Shown: positions 20,886 to 30,446, counted from the first letter of the stretch. The stretch is DNA of 64,000 bases from Sphingomonadales bacterium (GCA_027483465.1 JAIXUQ010000050.1:29734-93733), one strand, 5' to 3'. Numbers and translations: made by a program. The notes: a model not told the origin generated them from the sequence alone.

Positions 20886-22039
20886 TCCGGCGGCTGCTGC
20901 TGGTTCTGGCGGCGCTGATCGCCGCCCCGGCGCTGGCGCAGGCGCCCGCGCCGGATTACCGCAAGCCGGAAAACTGGCTGTGCCGGCCCGATGGGGCGGA
21001 TCCGTGCAGCGGCGATGCCAGCGTGTCACGCGTGCCGGGCAATGCCGCCGTCACGCTCGACATGCTGCCGGCCGCGCCCAAGCCGGCGATCGACTGTTTC
21101 TATGTCTATCCCACCGTCTCCACCGATCCCGGCGCCAACAGCGACATGCTGGCCGATCCGGCCGAAAAAACGGTGGCGCTGGCCCAGGCCGCGCCCTTCC
21201 GCCAGGCCTGCCGCGTATTTGCGCCGCTCTACCGCCAGGTCACGCTGGCGGCGCTGCGCGATCGCCTGCTGGGCAAAGGCAGCGGCGGGGACCGGGCGCT
21301 GGCCTATGGCGATGTGAAAGCGGCCTGGGAGGATTATCTCAAGCACGACAACAAGGGTCGGGGGGTGATCCTGATCGGCCATTCCCAGGGCAGCGGCATG
21401 CTCAAGGCGCTGATCCAGAACGAGATTGAGGGCAAGCCGGTGGCCGCCCGCCTGATCGCCGCCTATCTGGGCGGGCATAATCTGCTGGTGCCCGAAGGCG
21501 GCGTGGTGGGCGGCGATTTCCGCCTGACGCCGCTGTGCACCGCCGCTGGCCAGACCGGCTGCGCCCTGGCCTGGGTGAGCTTCCGGGACACGATGGCGGT
21601 GCCGCCGGCCAGCCTGTTTGGCCGCCCGCCGCCGGGCAGCCCGTCCGGCCTGCAAGTGGCCTGCACCAATCCGGCCGCGCTGGCCGGCGGGCGGGCAACC
21701 CTGCGGCCGCTGATGGTCAACCGCGCCGGCATCGTTGACAATGGCGCGCCGCCGCCGAAATGGGCCAAGGGGCGCAACATCTACACGCCGTTCGTCGCCC
21801 TGCCCGGCCTGCTCAGCGGCGAATGCATGGCGCGCGACAACGCCCATGTGCTGTCGGTGGGCATCAACGCCGATCCGGCCGATCCGCGCACCGATGTGAT
21901 CAACGGCGATGTGGTGGTGAACGGCCAGATCCTTGATGTGTGGGGCCTGCACCTGATCGACATGCAGGTGGTGATGGAGGATCTCGTCAACCTGGCGCGC
22001 ACGCAAGGGGAAAGCTGGCTGCGGCAACGCGGTAAGTAA
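20882..22039 (+). CDS. DUF3089 family exported protein, alpha/beta-hydrolase-like
   Basis: 385 residues with a cleavable signal peptide ([21 protein letters not shown]). The family signature [13 protein letters not shown] lies near residue 70, and a nucleophile-elbow-like GHSQGS near 165 suggests a serine hydrolase fold. Late motifs include [14 protein letters not shown] and WGLHLIDMQ. The substrate is unknown. It overlaps the upstream beta-oxidation gene by ATGA, so the two are co-translated; an esterase or lipase role feeding acyl chains is plausible but unproven. Confidence 0.85.
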   Translation: MIRRLLLVLAALIAAPALAQAPAPDYRKPENWLCRPDGADPCSGDASVSRVPGNAAVTLDMLPAAPKPAIDCFYVYPTVSTDPGANSDMLADPAEKTVALAQAAPFRQACRVFAPLYRQVTLAALRDRLLGKGSGGDRALAYGDVKAAWEDYLKHDNKGRGVILIGHSQGSGMLKALIQNEIEGKPVAARLIAAYLGGHNLLVPEGGVVGGDFRLTPLCTAAGQTGCALAWVSFRDTMAVPPASLFGRPPPGSPSGLQVACTNPAALAGGRATLRPLMVNRAGIVDNGAPPPKWAKGRNIYTPFVALPGLLSGECMARDNAHVLSVGINADPADPRTDVINGDVVVNGQILDVWGLHLIDMQVVMEDLVNLARTQGESWLRQRGK

Positions 22040-22070
22040 CCGTTCATCCGGCCCGTGCGTATAGGGCGGC

Positions 22071-22547
22071 ATGATCGATCGTCGCTTGCTGTTGGGCCTG
22101 GTCAGCGCTCTGCCCCTTGCCGCCCCCGCTCTCGCCAATGGCGGGCGCTTCGCCGTCAGCTTCACGCCGGCGGAATGGAAACGCCGGCTGGGCCCCGATG
22201 CCTATGCCGTGCTGCGCGAGGAGGCGACCGAGCGGCCGTTCACCTCGCCGCTGAACAGCGAAAAGCGCGCTGGCACCTTTGTCTGCCGCGGCTGCGGCCA
22301 GGCGCTGTTCAGTTCGGCCCACAAGTTTGACAGCGGCACCGGCTGGCCGAGTTTCTGGCAGCCGATCAGCAAGGCCGCCATCGCCACCACCGAGGATCGC
22401 AGCTATTTCATGCTGCGCACCGAGGTGCATTGCAGCCGCTGCGGCGGGCATCAGGGCCATGTTTTTGATGATGGCCCGCGCCCCACCGGCCTGCGCTATT
22501 GCATCAACGGCCTCTCGCTCAGCTTTGTTCCGGGGAAAAGCGCATGA
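22071..22547 (+). CDS. msrB: Peptide-methionine (R)-S-oxide reductase MsrB, exported
   Basis: 158 residues. Zinc-binding pairs CRGCG and CSRCGGHQGH and the catalytic Cys in LRYCINGLSL define MsrB, with GTGWPSFWQPI in between. An N-terminal signal (MIDRRLLLGLVSALPLAAPALA, with a twin Arg) suggests periplasmic repair of oxidised methionine. It overlaps msrA by ATGA. The exported MsrB-MsrA pair forms one unit covering both diastereomers of methionine sulfoxide. Confidence 0.95.
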   Translation: MIDRRLLLGLVSALPLAAPALANGGRFAVSFTPAEWKRRLGPDAYAVLREEATERPFTSPLNSEKRAGTFVCRGCGQALFSSAHKFDSGTGWPSFWQPISKAAIATTEDRSYFMLRTEVHCSRCGGHQGHVFDDGPRPTGLRYCINGLSLSFVPGKSA

Positions 22548-23200
22548 AGCCGCTCCTGATCGCCCTCGCCCTGCTCGCTGCCCCGACGGCTGCGGCCGAG
22601 CGCATGATCCTGGCGCCCGCTCCGGCGGTGGATGCGCCGCTGGCCCGGGCGCCCTTGCAAAAGGCGGTGTTTGCCGGCGGCTGCTTCTGGGGCGTGGAGG
22701 CGGTGTTTGAACGGGTGAAGGGCGTGACCGCGGCGGTTTCGGGCTATGCCGGCGGGGCGCGCGCCACCGCCATCTATGAAGTGGTGGGATCGGGCCTGAC
22801 CGGCCATGCCGAGGCGGTGGAGGTGACCTATGATCCGGCCCAGGTCTCCTATGGCACGCTGCTGCGCGTCTTCTTCTCGGTGGCGCATGATCCCACCCAG
22901 TTGAACCGGCAGGGCCCCGATCAGGGCCCGCAATATCGCACCGCCCTGTTCCCGCGCGGCCCCGAGCAGGAGCGTATTGCCCGCGCCTATGTCGCCCAGC
23001 TTGAACAGGCCGGCGTGTGGCGGCCAAAGATCGTCACCACGTTCGAAGGCGCCAAGCCTTTCTATGCGGCGGAGGGATATCACCAGAATTATCTGCGGGC
23101 GCACCCCACCCAGCCCTATATCGTGTGGAACGATATCCCCAAGGTGGAGGGCTTCCGCCGCCTGTTCCCGGCGCTGTGGAGCGACCGGCCGGCGGCATGA
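22544..23200 (+). CDS. msrA: Peptide-methionine (S)-S-oxide reductase MsrA, exported
   Basis: 218 residues from the ATG overlapping the msrB stop codon. N-terminal signal peptide (MKPLLIALALLAAPTAAAE), then the MsrA active site FAGGCFWGVEAVFERVKGV with catalytic Cys, and YHQNYL near the C-terminus. Most likely works in the periplasm with MsrB. Convergent with mipA (7 bases between stops). Confidence 0.96.
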   Translation: MKPLLIALALLAAPTAAAERMILAPAPAVDAPLARAPLQKAVFAGGCFWGVEAVFERVKGVTAAVSGYAGGARATAIYEVVGSGLTGHAEAVEVTYDPAQVSYGTLLRVFFSVAHDPTQLNRQGPDQGPQYRTALFPRGPEQERIARAYVAQLEQAGVWRPKIVTTFEGAKPFYAAEGYHQNYLRAHPTQPYIVWNDIPKVEGFRRLFPALWSDRPAA

Positions 23201-23207
23201 TCCGGCT

Positions 23208-24098
23208 TCAGTTCCAGCCGAAGCGATAGGCGTAACCCAGGCCCACGGCAAACTGGTTGCGGGTGCCGCGCTGGCGGATCAGGCTGGAATCGCCCACCAC
23301 ATCGCCCAGCCGGTCATAGCTGGTGAACAGGGTGACGGCGCCATTCTTGCCAAAGCGGCCGAGCGGCTTGGTGAGGCCCGCCGTGGCGCCGGCGCTGATC
23401 AGGCCGCTGCCGGTGCGGAAGCGGCTGAGCCCGGTGGCGGCGGCCTGGGCGCTGGTCACGCCGAAATAGACATTGCTGTAATCGCTGTTGGCCCAGGTGG
23501 CGCGCAGGCCGAAATTCCACAGCAGGCTGGCATCGCGCTTGCGGTCGTTCCAGCCGATGCTGGTATCGGCGATCACGCCCTCGTGACCGCCCACGCCCTG
23601 CCGCACTTCGGCGCGCAGGCGCAGCTTGCCGCCCACCAGGCTCTTCTGGGCAAAGCCGCCAAATTCGCCGGCCAGATCGACATCACCCATGCCGCGCAGG
23701 GCCGTGGAGGCGCCGGTGACGAGGAAGGGCGAGCCGCCGGTTGATTCCTGCCGGCCAAAGCGCAGCTTGGCCAGAGGGCCCAGCTTCCAGCCATCCTGGT
23801 TCACCGCATTCCAGCCCAGGCCATCGGGCACCGAGAAAAACACGCTGTCCTTGTAGTTGAGCCGCACGTCGGGGAAAATTGACAGCGCGGTGTCGCGGCT
23901 GCCCTGCCAGGCCGGGGCCACCACCGGGGCGATGCCGATGGACATGGTCCACGCCTTGGGCGCCGGCGGGCGCATGCCGGCGGGCGGGCCGGCGGGCGCA
24001 TTGGCCGGGGCCCCCGCCGGGGCGGTTTGGGCGGCCAGCGGGCTGGCGGCACACACCAGGGCAACAACAAGCGCGGGGGCAACGGGCGGACGGCGCAT
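23208..24098 (-). CDS. MipA/OmpV family outer-membrane protein
   Basis: 296 residues: signal peptide ending near SPLAAQT, a Pro/Ala-rich segment (about 25-48), then alternating amphipathic strands ending in the aromatic C-terminus GLGYAYRFGWN, as expected for an outer-membrane barrel. The stretch SIGIAPVVAPAWQGS resembles the conserved start of MipA/OmpV proteins. MipA in E. coli is a scaffold for murein enzymes; OmpV-like members act in osmotic or antibiotic responses. The specific role here is not known. Confidence 0.85.
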   Translation of the reverse strand: MRRPPVAPALVVALVCAASPLAAQTAPAGAPANAPAGPPAGMRPPAPKAWTMSIGIAPVVAPAWQGSRDTALSIFPDVRLNYKDSVFFSVPDGLGWNAVNQDGWKLGPLAKLRFGRQESTGGSPFLVTGASTALRGMGDVDLAGEFGGFAQKSLVGGKLRLRAEVRQGVGGHEGVIADTSIGWNDRKRDASLLWNFGLRATWANSDYSNVYFGVTSAQAAATGLSRFRTGSGLISAGATAGLTKPLGRFGKNGAVTLFTSYDRLGDVVGDSSLIRQRGTRNQFAVGLGYAYRFGWN

Positions 24099-24239
24099 CG
24101 GGGGGCTCCTCTATCGCGGCGGGCTTTAGCCGAATTGTTACAGCGAGGCAATCTTGCCGCCTACGCAATCGCCACGATGCAAAGACCGGCCGCGCGGGCC
24201 CACATTAAGGCCACGCAACATGGGATTGGGAGGATGATG

Positions 24240-24488
24240 ATGAGCCATTTGCCACAGGATCTGCACGATGTGTTCCCGGCCGATGCCGAACGGCTGCGGG
24301 CGCTGAAGGAGCATGACCGGCATTTCCGCACCCTGGCTGATCGGTACGCCGCGCTGGATGATGAAATCCGCCGCAGCGAAACCGGCGTGGCACCGGCCAT
24401 GGCCGATGCCCATGCCGAAGCCATGAAGAAGGAGCGGCTGGCCGTGCTGGACCAGATCGCCGCCATCCTGGAAGGAGAACAGGCATGA
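24240..24488 (+). CDS. DUF465 (YdcH-like) small helical protein
   Basis: 82 residues, entirely helical by appearance (HLPQDLHDVFPADAERLRALKEHDRHFRTLADRYAALDDEIRR), a standard DUF465 match. Function unknown; members are small and abundant in proteobacteria. Three consecutive ATG codons (24234-24242) follow GGGAGG; I chose the third as best spaced. Overlaps the zinc-finger gene by ATGA. Divergent from mipA. Confidence 0.85.
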   Translation: MSHLPQDLHDVFPADAERLRALKEHDRHFRTLADRYAALDDEIRRSETGVAPAMADAHAEAMKKERLAVLDQIAAILEGEQA

Positions 24489-24799
24489 ACATCGATGCGA
24501 TCGCCGCGACGCTGCGCGGCCGCCTGGCCGAAGTGCAGGCCGAAATCGCCCGGCTGGAACAGGCCACCATCCAGCCGCTGTCACCGAAATTTGCCGATCA
24601 GGTGGGCGATCTGGAAGAACTGGCCACCAACGAAGGGCTGGAAGTGGCCCATATTCACGAGGCCGAGCAGATCGTGGCGGCGCTGGCCCGCATCGAGGCC
24701 GGCGAATACGGCGTGTGCAGCAATTGCAGTGCCGATATCGCACCGGCACGGCTGGCCGCCCTGCCCACCGCCACCCGCTGCATCAAATGCGCGGCGTGA
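24485..24799 (+). CDS. DksA/TraR-type C4 zinc-finger protein
   Basis: 104 residues. A helical N-terminal half with acidic residues is followed by AEQIVAALARIEAGEYGVCSNC and the second Cys pair CIKC, the DksA/TraR zinc finger. Such short members bind the RNA polymerase secondary channel or are uncharacterised; the tip residues that DksA needs cannot be assigned confidently. Start overlaps the DUF465 gene (ATGA), so the two are expressed together. Confidence 0.88.
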   Translation: MNIDAIAATLRGRLAEVQAEIARLEQATIQPLSPKFADQVGDLEELATNEGLEVAHIHEAEQIVAALARIEAGEYGVCSNCSADIAPARLAALPTATRCIKCAA

Positions 24800-24843
24800 T
24801 GGCAGGATGACAGGCGGCGCCCGGCCCGCTAACGCCCTTGGTC

Positions 24844-25431
24844 ATGACCATCCTGCCCCACACCGCGCCCTTTGCCCGTTTTGCCGAATGGTTTGCCGAG
24901 GCCGGGGCCAGCGAGCCCAATGATCCCAATGCCATGGCGCTGGCCACTGCCAGCGCCGATGGGGCCCCGTCGCTGCGGGTGGTGCTGCTGAAGGCGTGGG
25001 ATGAGCGCGGTTTCGTGTTCTACACCAATCTCACCAGCCAGAAGGGCCGGGAGATCGCCGCCAACCCCAATGTGCACCTGAATTTCCACTGGAAAAGCCT
25101 GCAGCGCCAGGTGCGCATCGGCGGCACGGCGGCGCTGGTGAGCGCGGCGGAGGCCGATGCCTATTTCGCCACCCGCCCGCGCGAGAGCCAGTTGGGCGCC
25201 TGGGCCAGCCTGCAAAGCCAGCCCCTGCCCGATCGCGCCACCTTCGAGGCGCGGCTGGCCGATTTTGCCCGCCAGTTTCCCGATGTGGTGCCGCGCCCAC
25301 CGCACTGGAGCGGCTGGCGCGTGACCCCGGCGCGCATCGAGTTCTGGCAGGCGCGCGATGGCCGCTGGCACGAGCGCGAGGCCTATCTGCGCAGCGGCGA
25401 CGGCTGGTCGCTCGGGCTGGTCTATCCCTGA
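24844..25431 (+). CDS. pdxH: Pyridoxamine 5'-phosphate oxidase
   Basis: FMN enzyme that makes pyridoxal 5'-phosphate, the last step of vitamin B6 synthesis and salvage. 195 residues from ATG 24844; an in-frame TTG two codons earlier is less likely. Conserved stretches: SLRVVLLKAWDERGFVFYTN, FHWKSLQRQVRI, RPRESQLGAWAS and the C-terminal PARIEFWQ with GRWHEREAY. The stop codon overlaps the next start (TGATG). Confidence 0.95.
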   Translation: MTILPHTAPFARFAEWFAEAGASEPNDPNAMALATASADGAPSLRVVLLKAWDERGFVFYTNLTSQKGREIAANPNVHLNFHWKSLQRQVRIGGTAALVSAAEADAYFATRPRESQLGAWASLQSQPLPDRATFEARLADFARQFPDVVPRPPHWSGWRVTPARIEFWQARDGRWHEREAYLRSGDGWSLGLVYP

Positions 25432-26264
25432 TGCGGATCAGCCTGACCCAGGTGGATGCCTTTGCCGACGGGCCGTTCACCGGCAACCCGGCCGCCGTGA
25501 TGTTTCTGGAACGTTGGCTGCCCGATGCCGTGCTGCAGGGCATCGCGGCCGACAATAATCTTTCGGAAACCGCCTTTCTGGTGCCGGCCGCCGATGCCGC
25601 CGCCGATTTCGAATTGCGCTGGTTCACGCCAAAGCTTGAGGTGGCGCTGTGCGGCCATGCCACGCTGGCCAGCGGCCATGTCGTGCTGGAGGCGCTGCCC
25701 GATCTGCCCGAAGTGCGTTTCCGCACCCGTCAGGCCGGGCTGCTCAAGGTGGGCCGCAGCCCCAATGGCCTCACGCTCGATCTGCCGGCCTGGCCGGCCG
25801 AACAGGCCGTGGGCGGCGCGCAGCTGGCGGCCATCACCGCCGCGCTGGGGGCCACCCCGGCCGCCGTCCTGGCGCGGGGGGAGGAGTATCTGGTCGCGGT
25901 GTTTGATCTGCCCGACGAGGTGCGCGGCCTGCGGCCCGATTACGATGCCATCCTCGCGCTGGCGCCGGGGGTTGACCTGATGCTGATCGCCACCGCGCCG
26001 GGGGAGGCCACCGACGTGATCAGCCGGGTGTTCGTGCCGGCCTGCGGCATCGATGAAGACCCGGTGACCGGATCGGCCCACGCCGTCATCACCCCGTTCT
26101 GGGCCAGCCGTTTCCGCCGGGCCGGCTTCAGCGCCGAACAGGCCAGCGCGCGCGGCGGCCGGCTGCATTGCACGCTGGCTGGCGACCGGGTGATCCTGGC
26201 CGGCCGCGCCCGCAGCGTGATCCGCGGCGAGTATGACTTGCCGGATGCGGCCATAAGCGGCTAA
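25431..26264 (+). CDS. PhzF-family isomerase/epimerase
   Basis: 277 residues of the diaminopimelate-epimerase fold. PhzF signatures: VDAFADGPFTGNPAAV, catalytic Glu in NLSETAFLV, CGHATLASGHV and GIDEDPVTGSAHA. The substrate is not predictable; no phenazine genes are present. It overlaps pdxH (TGATG) and lies 9 bases before dapF, a distant structural relative; whether that adjacency is meaningful is unclear. Confidence 0.9.
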   Translation: MRISLTQVDAFADGPFTGNPAAVMFLERWLPDAVLQGIAADNNLSETAFLVPAADAAADFELRWFTPKLEVALCGHATLASGHVVLEALPDLPEVRFRTRQAGLLKVGRSPNGLTLDLPAWPAEQAVGGAQLAAITAALGATPAAVLARGEEYLVAVFDLPDEVRGLRPDYDAILALAPGVDLMLIATAPGEATDVISRVFVPACGIDEDPVTGSAHAVITPFWASRFRRAGFSAEQASARGGRLHCTLAGDRVILAGRARSVIRGEYDLPDAAISG

Positions 26265-26273
26265 CCGGCCGCC

Positions 26274-27083
26274 ATGGCGATGCGCCCCTTCATCAAGATG
26301 CACGGCCTGGGCAATGATTTCCTGGTGCTGGATGCGCGCGCGGCCCCCGTGGCGCTCAGCCCCGGCCAGGTGCGGGCGCTGGCCAACCGCCACACCGGCA
26401 TCGGTTTTGACCAGTTGATCCTGATCGAGCCCAGCGCCACCGCCGATGTGCGCCTGCGCTTCTGGAACAGCGATGGCGGCGAGGTGGCGGCGTGCGGCAA
26501 CGGCAGCCGTGCCGCCGCCGCGCTGCTGGGCGGCCACCAGCGCATCGAAACCGCCGGCGGCGTGCTGGAAAGCAGCGCCTTTGCCGATGGCGCCGAGGTG
26601 GACATGGGGCCGCCGCACTGGGATTGGCAAGCGGTGCCGCTGGCCTTTGCCCTCGACACGCTGGCGCTGCCCCTGGCCTGGGAGGAACTGGCCCAGCCCA
26701 GCGCGCTTTCGGTGGGCAATCCGCACGCGGTGTTTTTCGTGGCCGATGCCGCCGCCGTGCGGCTGGAAACGATGGGCCCGCTGATCGAGCATGACCCGGT
26801 GTTTCCGCAGCGGGTGAATGTGGGCGTGTGCCAGGTGCTGGCCCGCGATGCGATCATCCTGCGCGTGTGGGAACGCGGTGCCGGCGCCACGCTGGCCTGC
26901 GGCACCGGGGCGGTGGCCGCGGTGGCGGCCGGGCAGCGGCGCGGCCTGCTGGATGATCGCGTGCGGGTGACCATGCCCGGCGGCGATCTGGTGGTGACGC
27001 GGCGGGCCGATGGCCATCTGCTGCTGGCCGGGCCGGCGCAGGTGGCCTTCACCGGCGCGGTGGATCTGGAGCGTTACGCATGA
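26274..27083 (+). CDS. dapF: Diaminopimelate epimerase
   Basis: Converts LL- to meso-diaminopimelate for peptidoglycan and lysine. 269 residues (ATG at 26274; a second ATG two codons on is equally possible). Begins IKMHGLGNDF. Both catalytic cysteines are present, in AACGNGSRAAA and LACGTGAVAA, and the SVGNPHAVFFV loop lies between. The usual alphaproteobacterial neighbour mtaB is missing between it and ftsY, which it overlaps by ATGA. Confidence 0.96.
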   Translation: MAMRPFIKMHGLGNDFLVLDARAAPVALSPGQVRALANRHTGIGFDQLILIEPSATADVRLRFWNSDGGEVAACGNGSRAAAALLGGHQRIETAGGVLESSAFADGAEVDMGPPHWDWQAVPLAFALDTLALPLAWEELAQPSALSVGNPHAVFFVADAAAVRLETMGPLIEHDPVFPQRVNVGVCQVLARDAIILRVWERGAGATLACGTGAVAAVAAGQRRGLLDDRVRVTMPGGDLVVTRRADGHLLLAGPAQVAFTGAVDLERYA

Positions 27084-27994
27084 GCTGGTTTGGCCGCCTT
27101 TCCGAAGGCCTGTCGAAATCGACGAAGAAACTGGCCAACAACATCACCGGGCTGGCCACCGGCACGCTGCCGCTGGACGATGACCGGCTGGACGCCATCG
27201 AGGAAGGGCTGATCGCCGCCGATCTGGGCCCGGCCGTGGCGGCGCGCATCCGCGACCGGCTGGGCGATCAGAAATTCGCCAAGGGCATCGATGATGAAGG
27301 CGTGCGCGCCGTGGTGGCCGAGGAGGTGGCGCGCGTGCTGGCGCCGGTGGCGCTGCCGCTGGCCATCACCCGGCGGCCGCAGGTGATCCTGGTGGTGGGC
27401 GTGAACGGCAGCGGCAAGACCACCACCATCGCCAAGCTGGCCCACCGCTTCAAGGCCGACGGGCAGCGGGTGATGCTGGCCGCCGGGGACACGTTCCGCG
27501 CCGCCGCCATCGCCCAGCTGAAAATCTGGGCCGACCGGGTGGGCGTGCCGATCGTGGCCGGCGAACAGGGCGGCGATGCCGCCAGCCTGGCCTTTGAAGC
27601 GGTGAAGCGCGCCATCGACGAGCAGGTTGACGTGCTGATCATCGACACCGCCGGCCGCCTGCAGAACAAGGCCGGGCTGATGGACGAACTGGCCAAGCTG
27701 AAGCGGGTGATCGGCAAGCTTGATCCGGCCGCGCCGCATGATGTGCTGCTGGTGCTGGATGCCACCACCGGCCAGAATGCGCTCAGCCAGATCGAGGTGT
27801 TTGGCCAGGTCGCCGGCGTCACCGGGCTGGTGATGACCAAGCTTGATGGTTCGGCGCGCGGCGGCATGCTGGTGGCGGCGGCCGGACGTTTTGGCCTGCC
27901 CATCCATGCCATCGGCGTGGGCGAGGGCATGGACGATCTGCAACCCTTCCGGCCCGAGGAATTTGCCGCAGCGCTCGCTGGCACCGCCAGCTGA
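27080..27994 (+). CDS. ftsY: Signal recognition particle receptor FtsY
   Basis: SRP receptor GTPase that docks ribosome-nascent chains at the membrane. 304 residues: a very short N-terminal part (no long acidic A domain), the helical N domain, then the G domain with GVNGSGKTTTIAKLA, DTAGRLQNKAGLMDEL, MTKLDGSARGG and GVGEGMDDLQPF. It works with Ffh, encoded 2.6 kb downstream. The stop codon abuts the EAL-gene stop on the opposite strand. Confidence 0.97.
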   Translation: MSWFGRLSEGLSKSTKKLANNITGLATGTLPLDDDRLDAIEEGLIAADLGPAVAARIRDRLGDQKFAKGIDDEGVRAVVAEEVARVLAPVALPLAITRRPQVILVVGVNGSGKTTTIAKLAHRFKADGQRVMLAAGDTFRAAAIAQLKIWADRVGVPIVAGEQGGDAASLAFEAVKRAIDEQVDVLIIDTAGRLQNKAGLMDELAKLKRVIGKLDPAAPHDVLLVLDATTGQNALSQIEVFGQVAGVTGLVMTKLDGSARGGMLVAAAGRFGLPIHAIGVGEGMDDLQPFRPEEFAAALAGTAS

Positions 27995-27995
27995 T

Positions 27996-30329
27996 TCAGG
28001 CCGCCGCCCGTGCCGCGCCGGCGGCCACCGCTTCGGCCGCGGCGATGGCGGCCGGCAATTCGCTGGCCGGCACGGGGCGCGCAAACAGATAGCCCTGCAC
28101 CCGCTCCACCCCGGCGCCGCGCACCAGCGCCAGATCGGCCGGCTCCTCCACCCCTTCGGCCACCAGCAGCACCCCCAGCGACTGGGCCAGGCTGGCCGCG
28201 CCGCGAAAGATGCTGGCCGCCACCGGATCATCGGCCGCCCCGGTGAGGAGGCCGCTGGCGATCTTCACCGCCGTGATCGGCAACCGGCCCAGCCGTTCCA
28301 GCGAGGAAAAGCCCGAACCGAAATCATCCATCGCCACCCCGGCGCCCAGATCGATCAGCCGCTTCAGATTGGCGGCACTGGCCAGCGTGTCGGTCATCAG
28401 CAGCGATTCGGTCACCTCGATGGCAAAGCGCCCCGGCGCCAGCCCGGCCTCGGCAAGATCAGCCACAATCTCGTCCACCAGATCAGGCTGGCGCAGATCG
28501 GGTACCGAGATATTCACCCACAGCGCCACATGATCAGGCAGCGGCGCCAGCGTGGCGGCGGCCTGGCGCAGCACGATCCGGCGCAACTGGCCGATCAGGC
28601 CGCGGCTTTCGGCGATGGCCACGATCAGCGCCGGGTCCACTGCCTGGCCCGCTGGCAACAGATCGGCCGGCATGCGCACCAGCGCTTCCACCGCCGCCAC
28701 CCGGCCGCTGGCCAGATCCAGCATCGGCTGATAGGCGACATCGATATGCTGGGCGCGGATGGCGGCGCGCACCCGGGTTTCCAGGATGGCGGTGCGGGTG
28801 GCGGCTTCGGCCATCTGCGCCTGAAACAGCCGGATATGGCTCCCTGCTTCGGCCTTGGCGGCCAGCAGCGCCAGATCGGCGGCGCGCATCAGGCTTTCGG
28901 GCAGCATGGCATGGTCGGGCGCCAGCGCGATGCCGATGGCGGTGCCCACATTCACTTCCGTCTCGCCAAAGCGGGCCGGCACATCGATCACCGCCTGCAA
29001 GGCGGCGGCCACCGCCTGGGCGGCGGCCGGGTCCGCCACCGGCGCGATCACGCCAAATTCATCATTGGTCAGCCGCGCGACCATCAGCCGGGGATCGGCG
29101 GTGCGCAGGCGAAAGCCGATGCGGGTGATCAGCCGGTCGCCAATGGCGTGGCCGTGGCGCTCGTTCACCAGCTTGAAGCCGTCAAGATCGATCAGCAGCA
29201 GCGCCAGCGCCTCGCCGCGATCCAGCCGCTGGCCCAGTTCCTCCAGAAAGGCGCGGCGGTTGGCCAGCCCGGTCAGCGGGCAGCGGCGCAGTTCGCGGTT
29301 CAACTCGGCGATGGCGTTGCGCTCCCCGGTGGTGTCGCGCATGATCGCCACCCAGCCGGCTTCGGGCACCGGGATGCATTCGATGTCGATCACCCGCTCA
29401 TCATTCAGCCGCAGCACGCCGTTGAAGGCCTGGCGGGCGGCCACCAGCAGCGCGGCATGGTTGAGAAATTCCTCCGGATCGCTGGAGGCGCGGCTGAGAT
29501 GCGGCGCTGTCGCCAGAAGCTCGGGCAGCCGCAGGCTCGGCGGCAGCGCATCGGGCAGGCCCAGCAACTGGCGCGCGCTCTGGTTGATCAGCACGATCTC
29601 CAGCTGCTCGTTGAGCAGCACCAGCGGATCCTTGAAATGCTGGAGCGCGGTGTGGGTGCGCAGCCGCTCGCTGCGCTGCTCCTCGCGCGCCACCAGCAGC
29701 GCCGACAGCGCCGCATAGGACCGCAGCGCCAGCGCCACACAGGCCCCGGCATACACGCTGATGCCGACAAAGCTGAGCAGGTTCCACGGCCGCGGCCAGT
29801 GCAGCAGCGTGCCCAGCGCCGCCGGCACCGCCAGCGCCAGCAATTGCACCAGCGTGGCGCCCGGCCGGCCGGGCCCGCTGCCATTGCCCACGCCCAGCAC
29901 GGCCAGCGCCATCATCACCACCAGCGTTTCCAGGATGAACGGCGCCTGCCCGGCCATGACGCTGATCACCAGCCCGCCCATCGCCCCCGACGAGCAGAGC
30001 GTGCCCCAGAAATAGGCCCGCTCGATCCGGTCATGCTGATCACCGAACAGCGGCCGCCGCGCCCGCCAGCAGGCCGCCGCCAGCAGGGCAAAGCCGGCCG
30101 GCGCGATGAGCGCAAACAGCATCGCCGGCCAGCTGCCAGCCTTGAGCGCGATCAGCAGCGCCAGCACCGAGGCAACCGCGCCGCCCACGGCCAGCGGCAG
30201 GAAATTGCGGCCCAGTTCCTCGGTGAATTCGTTGCGCAGATAGCGCGGCAGCGGCGGGCCCAGCATGGCTTCGATCCGCGCGTGCAGCGGCGGCGCGGCG
30301 GGATCGGGATCAGGTGGGGCGGCGGCCAT
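27996..30329 (-). CDS. Membrane protein with PAS, degenerate GGDEF and EAL domains
   Basis: 777 residues from ATG 30329 (an in-frame TTG at 30368 would add 13). Order: five or six membrane helices (about 45-230), a PAS-like domain with LEIVLINQSARQLLGL, a GGDEF domain whose signature reads LTNDEFG, and a C-terminal EAL domain with EALVR, WVNISVPDL, EVTESLL, MDDFGSGFSS, the conserved Lys in ITAVKI, and VAEGVEE. The active site of the cyclic-di-GMP phosphodiesterase looks intact, while the diguanylate cyclase site is broken. It is predicted to lower c-di-GMP, with the GGDEF half perhaps regulatory. Confidence 0.9.
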   Translation of the reverse strand: MAAAPPDPDPAAPPLHARIEAMLGPPLPRYLRNEFTEELGRNFLPLAVGGAVASVLALLIALKAGSWPAMLFALIAPAGFALLAAACWRARRPLFGDQHDRIERAYFWGTLCSSGAMGGLVISVMAGQAPFILETLVVMMALAVLGVGNGSGPGRPGATLVQLLALAVPAALGTLLHWPRPWNLLSFVGISVYAGACVALALRSYAALSALLVAREEQRSERLRTHTALQHFKDPLVLLNEQLEIVLINQSARQLLGLPDALPPSLRLPELLATAPHLSRASSDPEEFLNHAALLVAARQAFNGVLRLNDERVIDIECIPVPEAGWVAIMRDTTGERNAIAELNRELRRCPLTGLANRRAFLEELGQRLDRGEALALLLIDLDGFKLVNERHGHAIGDRLITRIGFRLRTADPRLMVARLTNDEFGVIAPVADPAAAQAVAAALQAVIDVPARFGETEVNVGTAIGIALAPDHAMLPESLMRAADLALLAAKAEAGSHIRLFQAQMAEAATRTAILETRVRAAIRAQHIDVAYQPMLDLASGRVAAVEALVRMPADLLPAGQAVDPALIVAIAESRGLIGQLRRIVLRQAAATLAPLPDHVALWVNISVPDLRQPDLVDEIVADLAEAGLAPGRFAIEVTESLLMTDTLASAANLKRLIDLGAGVAMDDFGSGFSSLERLGRLPITAVKIASGLLTGAADDPVAASIFRGAASLAQSLGVLLVAEGVEEPADLALVRGAGVERVQGYLFARPVPASELPAAIAAAEAVAAGAARAAA

Positions 30330-30417
30330 GGCTTGGGCAATTGAAATCCATATCGGGCCAATTTTCAATGCCCCTTAACCATTTCCGGCCGGCCCGGCGG
30401 GCGGCCGGGCGGTACCC

Positions 30418-30446
30418 TTGACGGGGCCGGCCGGGCCGCCTATGGG
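30418..30446 (+). promoter_or_regulatory. Candidate promoter for ffh
   Basis: TTGACG (30418-30423) and TATGGG (30441-30446) are 17 bases apart, implying a leader of about 125 bases before the TTG start of ffh. It lies in a 210-base intergenic region divergent from the EAL gene. Inferred from consensus only. Confidence 0.35.

Noticed and set aside
18753..21029. A 758-codon minus-strand frame opposite the beta-oxidation gene
   Set aside because: Same antisense shadow effect; the plus-strand protein carries all catalytic motifs.
22271..22290. Second sigma-54-like sequence (TGGCACCTTTGTCTGC)
   Set aside because: Lies inside msrB, the -12 half is CTGC not TTGC and no suitable gene starts downstream.
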